This document shows, one piece after another, positions 6,821 through 13,707 of a stretch of DNA of 17,633 nt. The notes below the pieces were generated by a model. That model was not told the DNA's origin, did no database searches, and was given only the letters and a program-made list of their open reading frames with translations. The first letter of the stretch is position 1. Each line of letters starts with the position of its first letter. The stretch comes from Owenweeksia sp. TMED14 (GTDB taxonomy: Bacteria > Bacteroidota > Bacteroidia > Flavobacteriales > Schleiferiaceae): positions 64,578 through 82,210 of the forward strand of contig NHBT01000014.1 in the NCBI GenBank assembly GCA_002167805.1, read 5' to 3'. The translations under genes were made by a program, and so were the position numbers.

Positions 6821-8671
6821 CTAAACTTTAAAGGATTGATTCTTTACAAGTTTTGAATAAAGACCTTCTTTTGATATCAATTCACTATGACTTCCAGACT
6901 CAATCAACTTCCCATGATCCAATACTAAAATACGATCTGCCTTTTGAATAGTTGCCAGACGATGAGCAATTATTATGGTTGTTCGGTTGATAGAGGCAGC
7001 ATCTAAGGCTTTTTGAATTTTTGATTCATTTTCAGCATCCAAAGCACTTGTTGCCTCGTCCAATAATAGAACATTAGAATCGCGGTATATAGCTCTAGCC
7101 AATGCTATCCGCTGCTTTTGACCACCTGACAAAGAAGAGCCGCCTTCATTTAATACACAATCAAACCCCCCAGGTAATTCCTCAATAAAATCTTTTGCTT
7201 GAGAAAAAATTGCAGCTTCGCGGACTCTCTTTTTATCTGGGTAAGGATCTCCTAGAGAGATGTTTTCACTTACGGTTGTATGAAATATTATCGAATCTTG
7301 CGTAACAAGAGAGAATGCTGAACGCACTTCATTTAAAGACCATGATTCCTCATATTCGTGCCAAACAGGTATTCCATTCAAACGGACACAACCCTTGGAA
7401 GGGTCTATCGCTCGAATCAATAAATTAATCAGGCTCGTCTTTCCACCTCCAGATGGTCCCACTAAAGCTATCGTTTCTCCTTCTTGTATCGATGCTGAAA
7501 AATTATCCAATGCAAAATTATTTGAATCAGGATATTTTAGACTAACTCTGTCCCATTCAATAGAGCTAATTCTATTTTTCAAATTATGGTCTTTTATGAT
7601 TTTTGGGGGATCCATAATATCTTCTTCTCTATTTAAAATTTCAAATATTCTCTCTGCTGCCGCACTTCCTTTCTGAACATTATAAAGTCCATTCGAAATC
7701 GACTTAAACGATGGGATCAATTGATAAAAAAACAAAGAAAAGCCGATTAAAGCGGCTCCGTTCATGCCAACTCCACTTAAAGACTGGGAACCACCAAATA
7801 ATAATATCAAAAGCAGAGTAGTTATACCTATTACTTCGCTGATTGGGCTTGCCAAATCACGGCGATGGAACACACTAATTTGAGTCTTTTTCGCTACATT
7901 ATTATTGGTTTCAAAATGATGCTTTTGCCTCTCCTCAGCTTGGTAAGCCTGAACAACTCTAAGACCCGAAATACTCTCATCTAAAGCACTAATAACTTGA
8001 CCCAACTTACTTTGAGCAATATTGGATTTTCTTTTTAGTTTTTTACTGACCAATTGAAGTAAAATTGCAGCTAAAGAGCCCACAGCAAGAACAAAAATTG
8101 TTAATGATGGGCTCATTGAAAATAATATTACTAAAGAACCCAAAATCACCAGAGGTTCACGAACCAAAATTTCTAAACTTGCAAGAACAGCATATTCAAT
8201 TTCAGTTATATCGGACGAGGATCGTGACAAAAGATCACCTTTTCTGTTTTCAGATAACTTACCTGGCGATATTCTTAAGATTTTGCTATGTAATTCATAA
8301 CGCAATTTCGAGGTGATCCCTCCCCGTAAAAAAGCCATTTGCCAGAGAGCAGCATACCTAAAAATGTTCTTCATTAAAAAAATTACAAATGAAATAAGAC
8401 ATGCCCTCCATAGAACTCCCAGAGGACCGTATAAATTAATTCCATGGCTTACAGTATCATTAATCCATAGCTGCAAATGTTTTAATTCAAAATTTTGAAC
8501 TTGATTTATCTCAAATTGCGAACCATTATTCAAAATAATATCCATTACCGGTATAATCATCCCTATACCAGCGAGTTGAAATAAGGTGTAAAGGATGTAA
8601 AAAATAATTGCTGCCCAAATTGCAGAACTTTTTTCCTTACCAAACTTAAGTACTCTGTAAAAAGAATTCAT
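6821..8671 (-). CDS. ABC exporter, fused permease and ATPase (MsbA/MdlB type)
   Basis: The 616-residue half-transporter has an N-terminal six-helix exporter domain (about 15-330) and a C-terminal nucleotide-binding domain (about 370-612). Visible motifs are Walker A GPSGGGKT (405-412), Q-loop VTQ (456-458), signature LSGGQ (514-518), Walker B VLLLDE (534-539), D-loop SALD (542-545) and the switch His (H570). It should act as a homodimer in the inner membrane. The domain order resembles lipid/multidrug exporters such as MsbA, and the substrate is unknown. It heads a minus-strand operon with methylmalonyl-CoA epimerase and is divergent from rbfA, with a -7-like box only 4 nt from its ATG. Confidence 0.92.
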   Translation of the reverse strand: MNSFYRVLKFGKEKSSAIWAAIIFYILYTLFQLAGIGMIIPVMDIILNNGSQFEINQVQNFELKHLQLWINDTVSHGINLYGPLGVLWRACLISFVIFLMKNIFRYAALWQMAFLRGGITSKLRYELHSKILRISPGKLSENRKGDLLSRSSSDITEIEYAVLASLEILVREPLVILGSLVILFSMSPSLTIFVLAVGSLAAILLQLVSKKLKRKSNIAQSKLGQVISALDESISGLRVVQAYQAEERQKHHFETNNNVAKKTQISVFHRRDLASPISEVIGITTLLLILLFGGSQSLSGVGMNGAALIGFSLFFYQLIPSFKSISNGLYNVQKGSAAAERIFEILNREEDIMDPPKIIKDHNLKNRISSIEWDRVSLKYPDSNNFALDNFSASIQEGETIALVGPSGGGKTSLINLLIRAIDPSKGCVRLNGIPVWHEYEESWSLNEVRSAFSLVTQDSIIFHTTVSENISLGDPYPDKKRVREAAIFSQAKDFIEELPGGFDCVLNEGGSSLSGGQKQRIALARAIYRDSNVLLLDEATSALDAENESKIQKALDAASINRTTIIIAHRLATIQKADRILVLDHGKLIESGSHSELISKEGLYSKLVKNQSFKV

Positions 8672-8675
8672 ATCA

Positions 8676-8683
8676 CGAAAGTA
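8676..8683 (-). promoter_or_regulatory. -7 promoter box for the ABC exporter, 4 nt from the ATG
   Basis: TACTTTCG on the minus strand differs from TAnnTTTG by one base and is followed after TGAT by the ATG at 8671. A minus-strand TTG (8708-8706) lies 22 nt upstream and may be the -33 element. The box is one arm of a 9-bp inverted repeat (8678-8686 with 8719-8727) whose other arm is the rbfA box. Confidence 0.45.
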
Positions 8684-8721
8684 CGACTGAGTGTGATTCG
8701 GTTAGCAATGAAGGTACTTCG

Positions 8722-8729
8722 TACTTTTG
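8722..8729 (+). promoter_or_regulatory. -7 promoter box for rbfA, 4 nt from the ATG
   Basis: TACTTTTG is an exact TAnnTTTG match, followed by TCTC and the rbfA ATG (8734). Transcription starting at the usual distance would give a leaderless or nearly leaderless mRNA. The arrangement mirrors that of the divergent ABC exporter. No clear TTG lies at -33. Confidence 0.5.
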
Positions 8730-8733
8730 TCTC

Positions 8734-9093
8734 ATGGAAAGTAAACGCCAAAGAAAAATAGCTAGTGTTCTTCAACGAGACATGGCTGAAATATTTAGGA
8801 GAGAAGCCTCTAATCATTTCCATGGGACAATAATCACCGTGAGTAAAGTCAGGGTCAGTCCAGATTTAGGCTTAGTTCGTTGCTATCTAAGTGTCTTTCC
8901 CACTAATAAAGCTGATGAAGTTTTAGACTTTGTGAAAAATCATGCTCCCCGCCTCAGGGGTGAATTAGCCAAGCAAGTCAAAAATCAATTGCGAATAATC
9001 CCCTCGTTGTATTATCATTTGGATGATTCTTTAGAATATGAGGCTAATATTGATAAAATACTGCGCGAAGGTGGCGATAACCCAATAAAATGA
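8734..9093 (+). CDS. rbfA: Ribosome-binding factor A
   Basis: The 119-residue protein has the standard length and sequence of RbfA, a KH-fold factor that binds the immature 30S subunit and helps 16S rRNA 5'-end processing. Typical landmarks are the N-terminal helix SKRQRKIASVLQRDMAEIF (3-21), the strand block TIITVSKVRVSPDLGLVRCYLS and the C-terminal LRIIPSLYYHLDDSLEYEANIDKIL, where RIIPSLYYHLDDS is close to the conserved R-x-x-P-x-L-x-F-x-x-D-x-S signature. Its TGA overlaps the ATG of the downstream permease gene (ATGA), so the two are translationally coupled, an order seen commonly in Bacteroidota. Confidence 0.96.
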   Translation: MESKRQRKIASVLQRDMAEIFRREASNHFHGTIITVSKVRVSPDLGLVRCYLSVFPTNKADEVLDFVKNHAPRLRGELAKQVKNQLRIIPSLYYHLDDSLEYEANIDKILREGGDNPIK

Positions 9094-10307
9094 ATGTAGG
9101 TCATCCAATTAAACTAGGTTGGCGCTATCTTTTCGGACGTCGATTATCAAATGGAGTCACTAGAGCTGCCACAGCAGGGATATCTGTGGGTACAGCCGCA
9201 ATGATTATTGTCTTATCCGCATTTAATGGTCTTGAAAAATTAATTAAAAGCTCATTTGAAGACATACATCCATCAGCTGAGATTTTCTCTGAGGATGGAG
9301 GACGCTTTTTACCTGATAGTAGTTTAATAAATAAATTAAACGACACCCATTTTGATTGGTTCCCTGTTTTGGAGCAAAAAGCTGTAATTCAAACTTCCCA
9401 AAACGAAATTTTGGTAGATATAAAGGGAATCCCTTTTCAAAATCTAGAATCTTTTATTTGGCTTGACTCCCTAACCTCGAAATTATCAACTGAACCAGTG
9501 AGAGAATCTATTTGGCTTGGATCAGGAGTAGCCAGGCAGCTTGGGTTTAGTGATCTAAATGGATTAGAAACTATTCAATTGTATTGGCCCCAAAATCCAG
9601 AAATGGGTTTTATTGGGATGGAACCATTATTAAATAAAAAATCTCTCAGTCCATATGGAATATTTCAAACAAATTCAAAAATTGACAATACAAATGTTTT
9701 AGTTTTTTTAAATAGCCTTCACGGCTGGGGAAAGGACCATCGATGGACATCGATACAGATATGGAATAGCAGGAAAGAAGCGATTCAAATGGATTATGCA
9801 GCAGAGGAAATTAGAGCGTTATTAAAAGACTTTCCATACATTATTAAAGGTCCAAAAGATCAGGAAAAAGCTATTTTTCGAGTCATGGAAAGTGAAGGCC
9901 TAATTACATCTGCCATCTTAGGTTTTATAGTTCTTTTAGCTTCTTTAGGTCTCTATTCCTCCATAATTTTGACTGGCTTAGAAAGAGAACCTCAATCTGC
10001 TATATTATCGGCATTAGGTTTCCCAAAAAATAAAATTCAACAAAGTTTTTTTTGGAACGGTACTTGGATTAGCGTTCTTGGCGCAACAATTGGATTTTTG
10101 ATTTCTCTATTAGCTGTTGGAATTCAAACACGATTTGGACTTATAAAATTAGGCGAGGGTTATATTATTGAAGCTTACCCTGTTCAATTTTCTCTATTGC
10201 AGAGCATAGAAGTTTGTGTTTTTGTAATCGCAATAGGAACGGCATTGAGTTTTATTGCGTCTAAAAAGGTATCAATAGACACCTTAAAACTCAGGGAAAA
10301 AGCCTAA
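9090..10307 (+). CDS. FtsX/LolC-type ABC transporter permease
   Basis: The 405-residue membrane protein has the MacB/FtsX-like permease layout: one helix near the N-terminus (about 26-48), a large periplasmic domain (about 50-265), and three helices at the C-terminus (about 272-294, 325-347, 372-391). The N-terminal block AATAGISVGTAAMIIVLSAFNG is typical of LolC/LolE-like proteins that pull lipoproteins from the inner membrane. No ATPase (LolD) is encoded beside it, so its partner must be elsewhere. It overlaps rbfA by 4 nt. Its stop codon directly abuts the stop codon of the convergent dusB gene with no base between them. Confidence 0.88.
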   Translation: MNVGHPIKLGWRYLFGRRLSNGVTRAATAGISVGTAAMIIVLSAFNGLEKLIKSSFEDIHPSAEIFSEDGGRFLPDSSLINKLNDTHFDWFPVLEQKAVIQTSQNEILVDIKGIPFQNLESFIWLDSLTSKLSTEPVRESIWLGSGVARQLGFSDLNGLETIQLYWPQNPEMGFIGMEPLLNKKSLSPYGIFQTNSKIDNTNVLVFLNSLHGWGKDHRWTSIQIWNSRKEAIQMDYAAEEIRALLKDFPYIIKGPKDQEKAIFRVMESEGLITSAILGFIVLLASLGLYSSIILTGLEREPQSAILSALGFPKNKIQQSFFWNGTWISVLGATIGFLISLLAVGIQTRFGLIKLGEGYIIEAYPVQFSLLQSIEVCVFVIAIGTALSFIASKKVSIDTLKLREKA

Positions 10308-11300
10308 CTAAAAAGCAAAAACAGGAGCATATTTAGTCAGAATTTCATCAAATGTGTTCATAATGTCTTGAATGTCATTGCTGGTAACCAGCCGCATACG
10401 GTAATCTTTGAAAGAAGGGAAGTCCCTAAAATAATTAGCATAATGCCTACGAGTTTCTACAATTGCTAAAGCCTCTCCTTTCCATTTTATGGATAGCTCT
10501 AAATGCTCTCTCGCTGCATCGACTCGGTCAATTAAAGTTGGTGAAGGCGCATGATAACCTGTTTTCATAAAGTGTTTTATCTCATTAAAAATCCAAGGAT
10601 ATCCAATTGCCGCACGACCAATCATAACCCCATCTACACCATATTTATTTCTTGCATGAATAACCTTTTCCGGTGAATTAATATCACCATTGCCAAAAAC
10701 TGGAATATGCATTCGAGAATTATTCTTTACATCTCCAATGAGAGACCAATCAGCATCACCCTTATACATTTGCTTTCTTGTCCTCCCGTGAATGCTAATA
10801 GCTTTAATTCCGACATCCTGCAACCTTTCAGCAACTTCAACAATATATTTTGAATCAGAATCCCAACCTAGACGTGTCTTTACTGTAACAGGTTTATTCA
10901 CAGCTTTCACTATTTCAGCTGTCATACTTACCATTTTTGGAATATCTCTCAAGATCCCAGCCCCAGCCCCCTTACATGTCACTTTTTTGACCGGACAACC
11001 ATAATTAATATCTATAATATCCGGATTGGCGTTTTCGCATATTTCTGCAGCCTCACGCATGCTTTGAATTTCCGCACCGAAAATCTGAATTCCAATCGGT
11101 CTTTCATATTCAAAAATATCTAGTTTCTGAACTGATTTAGAAGCATCTCGGATAAGACCTTCTGATGAAATAAACTCAGTATACATTAAATCTGCCCCAT
11201 TTTTCTTACACAAGGCACGAAACGGAGGATCGCTAACATCTTCCATAGGAGCAAGTAGTAAAGGAAAATCTCCTAATTCAATATCTGATATTCGAATCAT
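10308..11300 (-). CDS. dusB: tRNA-dihydrouridine synthase B
   Basis: This FMN-dependent enzyme reduces uridine to dihydrouridine in tRNA D loops. Starting at the ATG at 11300, the product is 330 residues: PLLLAPMEDVSDPPFRALC near the N-terminus (FMN-binding barrel start), NYGCPVKK with the catalytic Cys at about 102, HGRTR (about 171-175), GNGDI (about 203-207) and GRAAIGYPW. A longer frame could begin at a TTG (11318-11316), but that TTG is the last three bases of an exact -7 promoter box, so ATG 11300 is chosen. It is divergent from the CPBP protease gene with 33 bp between start codons. Confidence 0.94.
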   Translation of the reverse strand: MIRISDIELGDFPLLLAPMEDVSDPPFRALCKKNGADLMYTEFISSEGLIRDASKSVQKLDIFEYERPIGIQIFGAEIQSMREAAEICENANPDIIDINYGCPVKKVTCKGAGAGILRDIPKMVSMTAEIVKAVNKPVTVKTRLGWDSDSKYIVEVAERLQDVGIKAISIHGRTRKQMYKGDADWSLIGDVKNNSRMHIPVFGNGDINSPEKVIHARNKYGVDGVMIGRAAIGYPWIFNEIKHFMKTGYHAPSPTLIDRVDAAREHLELSIKWKGEALAIVETRRHYANYFRDFPSFKDYRMRLVTSNDIQDIMNTFDEILTKYAPVFAF

Positions 11301-11315
11301 TATTCCGATTTTTGG

Positions 11316-11323
11316 CAAAAATA
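11316..11323 (-). promoter_or_regulatory. -7 promoter box for dusB
   Basis: TATTTTTG on the minus strand is an exact TAnnTTTG match 15 nt before the ATG at 11300. Its position rules against the upstream TTG as a start codon. A weaker GATTTTTG on the plus strand (11307-11314) could serve the divergent CPBP gene. Confidence 0.55.
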
Positions 11324-11333
11324 ATCCTTTCCC

Positions 11334-12203
11334 ATGAATGTCTATAAAAACCGCAAAGAACCATTTTTCTTTTTAGTAATAACACTAGGTGGATCATTTG
11401 CTGCAATATTTTTTGCTCCAAGCGCATTAAAACTATTTGGTTTTTCTGGAATGTCCGTAACTGAGATATTAGAAAGGCCTGAAGAGAGCGCAGGACGAGC
11501 ACTCCTTCTTTATCAGTGTATTGGGTCCTTGTTGATGTTCTTAGTCCCAGGTTTAATTATGATTAACCGCTGGAAAATTCATAAAATAAATACTCTTGAA
11601 AAACCGAATTGGGGTTGGATAAATACACTCCTTACAATAATATTATTGCCCCTGCTACTCCCTTTTATGGATTATTTATCCTCAATTTGGAACAACTGGG
11701 GACAACAAATTCCATTGTTGAAAGGAATATTTGAACAATATAACGCGAATGCACAACTTATTGAAAAAATGATATTTTTTGAACATATTGGAGATACCCT
11801 ATTCTCATTTATTGTTTTTGTAATATTTGCCGCTCTTTCTGAGGAGGTTTTTTTTAGAGGAACTATACAGCGATTTTTGCATCAAAGCCTCAAGCCTGGT
11901 CAAGCCATATTGATTGGTGCATTCGCTTTTGCTTTAGGTCACCTTAATATCGTTCAACTACCTTTTTTACTAATAGCTGGAGGTGTTTTAGGACTCATCT
12001 ATTGGGTTTCAGGTCGGTTATGGGTTTCTGTTCTCGCCCATGCACTACATAATGGTTTAACATATTTTTGGACTTTATCATCTGGCCCAGGAAATTATGG
12101 TACAATAGCATCTACTCAAACAAATTATGCATTGGTAATAATCTCTTGCTCAATTGCATTAGCCATAATTATTAAAATGGTTAAAACCCGAAAAACAATT
12201 TAG
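11334..12203 (+). CDS. CPBP-family intramembrane metalloprotease (Abi/CAAX type)
   Basis: The 289-residue multi-pass membrane protein carries the CPBP/Abi signature: EEVFFRG (170-176) with two Glu and an Arg, FALGHLN (199-205) with H203, and HALHNG (236-241). These residues line the membrane-embedded active site of Rce1-like glutamic/metal-dependent proteases. About seven or eight hydrophobic segments are visible (for example 11-28, 58-76, 96-112, 155-168, 190-202, 208-224, 265-281). Related bacterial proteins include bacteriocin self-immunity and prenyl-protein protease-like members, but no bacteriocin gene is nearby and the substrate is unknown. It is convergent with the exb operon with only 9 bp between stop codons. 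Confidence 0.88.
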   Translation: MNVYKNRKEPFFFLVITLGGSFAAIFFAPSALKLFGFSGMSVTEILERPEESAGRALLLYQCIGSLLMFLVPGLIMINRWKIHKINTLEKPNWGWINTLLTIILLPLLLPFMDYLSSIWNNWGQQIPLLKGIFEQYNANAQLIEKMIFFEHIGDTLFSFIVFVIFAALSEEVFFRGTIQRFLHQSLKPGQAILIGAFAFALGHLNIVQLPFLLIAGGVLGLIYWVSGRLWVSVLAHALHNGLTYFWTLSSGPGNYGTIASTQTNYALVIISCSIALAIIIKMVKTRKTI

Positions 12204-12212
12204 AGAGATCGA

Positions 12213-12698
12213 CTAGTAAGTCTTGTAAAGCTCTTCTGGTGAAGCTGCTGGGTTTGTTGAATAGCTAATTTTTAAAGCTTGAGCTTTTCTCAACTCTTGT
12301 TTCAAGTCAGAGATTAAGCCCATTTTAACATCAATATCAGCCTTAATTGAAACTGTGAACTTGGGTCGTTCAGCCTCATTAATTTCTTCCCTTTTTAAAA
12401 TGACAAAAGATTGAATATCACCGATGCTGCCCAATTGATCGTCAAGCTGAATTCTCGGTTCCGATCCGTAAAGCTCAGGGTTTTTAGGGGCCCCCATGTA
12501 TATATATGTTGTTAAATCTTTTCGGTCTAATTTCTGCATCTCTGTTGCTTTGGGCTTCTTTAATCGAACTAGAAGAGTAACTTCTCGCATCGTCGTAGTA
12601 ACCATAAAAAAGAAAAGCAGCATAAACACAATATCCGGCAATGAAGCCGTTGATACCGGAGGAGTCTCTTTTGATTTTTTCTTACGAATTAATGCCAT
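12213..12698 (-). CDS. exbD: ExbD/TolR-family protein (second ExbD of the operon)
   Basis: This 161-residue protein has a short basic cytoplasmic N-terminus, one transmembrane helix (about 21-37) beginning with SLPDIVFMLLFFFMVTT, and a periplasmic domain. D22 corresponds to the proton-pathway Asp of ExbD/TolR. It lacks the insert found in the upstream ExbD. Its start codon overlaps the upstream exbD stop or vice versa by one base (TAATG), indicating tight coupling. As last gene of the operon it is not followed by tonB, because the next gene is convergent. The role is proton-motive-force transduction with ExbB, feeding TonB-like or related outer-membrane processes. Confidence 0.92.
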   Translation of the reverse strand: MALIRKKKSKETPPVSTASLPDIVFMLLFFFMVTTTMREVTLLVRLKKPKATEMQKLDRKDLTTYIYMGAPKNPELYGSEPRIQLDDQLGSIGDIQSFVILKREEINEAERPKFTVSIKADIDVKMGLISDLKQELRKAQALKISYSTNPAASPEELYKTY

Positions 12699-13270
12699 TA
12701 TTTACCAATACTTACGGGTTCTGCTTCGGAAATAAACTGGGGATAAACGCTTACAATTTCAGACCTATCTTCATCATTCAAGGTAATAAATGCTTTACCA
12801 TACTTTCTTTCTGACAAATCATTACGCAACTCCGAATATGCTCCAAGAATTTCATTTCGAACTTTCACAAACATTTGATAACTAGTACCTCTATCATTTT
12901 GGAGGGATATTATCGCTTTTTGAGGATTATCTGAACTCGCTAAACTTCTGATCCCATTGCATTCAGGGCAAGATCCGTCTCCATTATTATCGATAAAGTC
13001 TTTTGCTGCTTCACGTAGTTGATCAATTGACAAGTAATCGTCTTCAACCAATAACTGATCATTTGAGTTTACTAGAACAACAAAAATATTTTTTTCCTTA
13101 ATCTTATTATCTTCTGGCGGTGGCTCATCTGTCCATGGTGCTAGTTTTACCATTAGTCCTTTATCGACATCCATAGTCGTTGTAACCAAAAAGAAAATCA
13201 AAAGCAAAAAAGCAATATCTGCCATTGAGCCCGCATTAATTTCTGGAGTTGAACGTTTTTTTCTGCCCAT
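12698..13270 (-). CDS. exbD: ExbD/TolR-family protein (first ExbD of the operon)
   Basis: This 190-residue protein has the ExbD layout: a basic N-terminus, INAGSMADIAFLLLIFFLVT (11-30) with the proton-pathway Asp at D18, and a longer periplasmic domain. The block QKAIISLQNDRGTSYQMFVKV (117-137) is typical of Bacteroidota ExbD proteins. Just before it a Gly/Asn-rich loop contains a CPEC motif (C101, C104), which may form a disulfide or bind metal in the periplasm and is unusual in a protein otherwise without Cys. It is 10 bp downstream of the four-helix membrane protein and shares one base with the next exbD. Confidence 0.92.
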   Translation of the reverse strand: MGRKKRSTPEINAGSMADIAFLLLIFFLVTTTMDVDKGLMVKLAPWTDEPPPEDNKIKEKNIFVVLVNSNDQLLVEDDYLSIDQLREAAKDFIDNNGDGSCPECNGIRSLASSDNPQKAIISLQNDRGTSYQMFVKVRNEILGAYSELRNDLSERKYGKAFITLNDEDRSEIVSVYPQFISEAEPVSIGK

Positions 13271-13280
13271 ATGGCAATAA

Positions 13281-13691
13281 TTATTTTCGGATTCTAGAAA
13301 CAGAAGAATAAATCACTGCCGCAATTGCCAAGGAAAAAGCTATGTAAAAAGCATTAAGTCCTGTAGCTACCCATTTCGTAGTGGATTCATCCACATCATT
13401 GTAGAAAAGATAATCCGAACCATCTGCAAAAACATAGCTCGTGATAAATATTAATAAAAGTCCACCGAACCCATAAGCAGCGCCTCTTAAACCCTTTGGA
13501 TTAATTAACAAACCATTTATAGAACTTGCCAGGGCTAAAAGCGTAGCAGCAATAATTAGAACTAATGTTATAATAATTGCTGAATTAATTAGACCCGCAC
13601 TTTCCGAAAACCAAATTCCAAGAGTTGGGACAATACCTAGTAAGCCAGCTAAACCAGCTGCACCAAGCGCTATAAGTCGAGGGTTTTTCAT
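13281..13691 (-). CDS. Four-helix membrane protein of unknown function in the exb operon
   Basis: This 136-residue protein has four clear hydrophobic segments (about 7-27, 35-58, 70-88 and 110-130) with a short acidic loop between helices three and four (DGSDYLFYNDVDEST) and a basic C-terminus (SRIRK). I do not recognise a named domain. It sits between exbB (16 bp upstream) and exbD (10 bp downstream), so it is cotranscribed with the motor complex and is a candidate accessory or assembly factor. Its role is an inference from position only. Confidence 0.82.
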   Translation of the reverse strand: MKNPRLIALGAAGLAGLLGIVPTLGIWFSESAGLINSAIIITLVLIIAATLLALASSINGLLINPKGLRGAAYGFGGLLLIFITSYVFADGSDYLFYNDVDESTTKWVATGLNAFYIAFSLAIAAVIYSSVSRIRK

Positions 13692-13707
13692 AGCAGTTTA
13701 ATATTTT

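Noticed and set aside
7395..8498. Three plus-strand frames of 61-93 codons inside the ABC exporter gene
   Set aside because: They are antisense to conserved ABC motifs and have no recognisable products.
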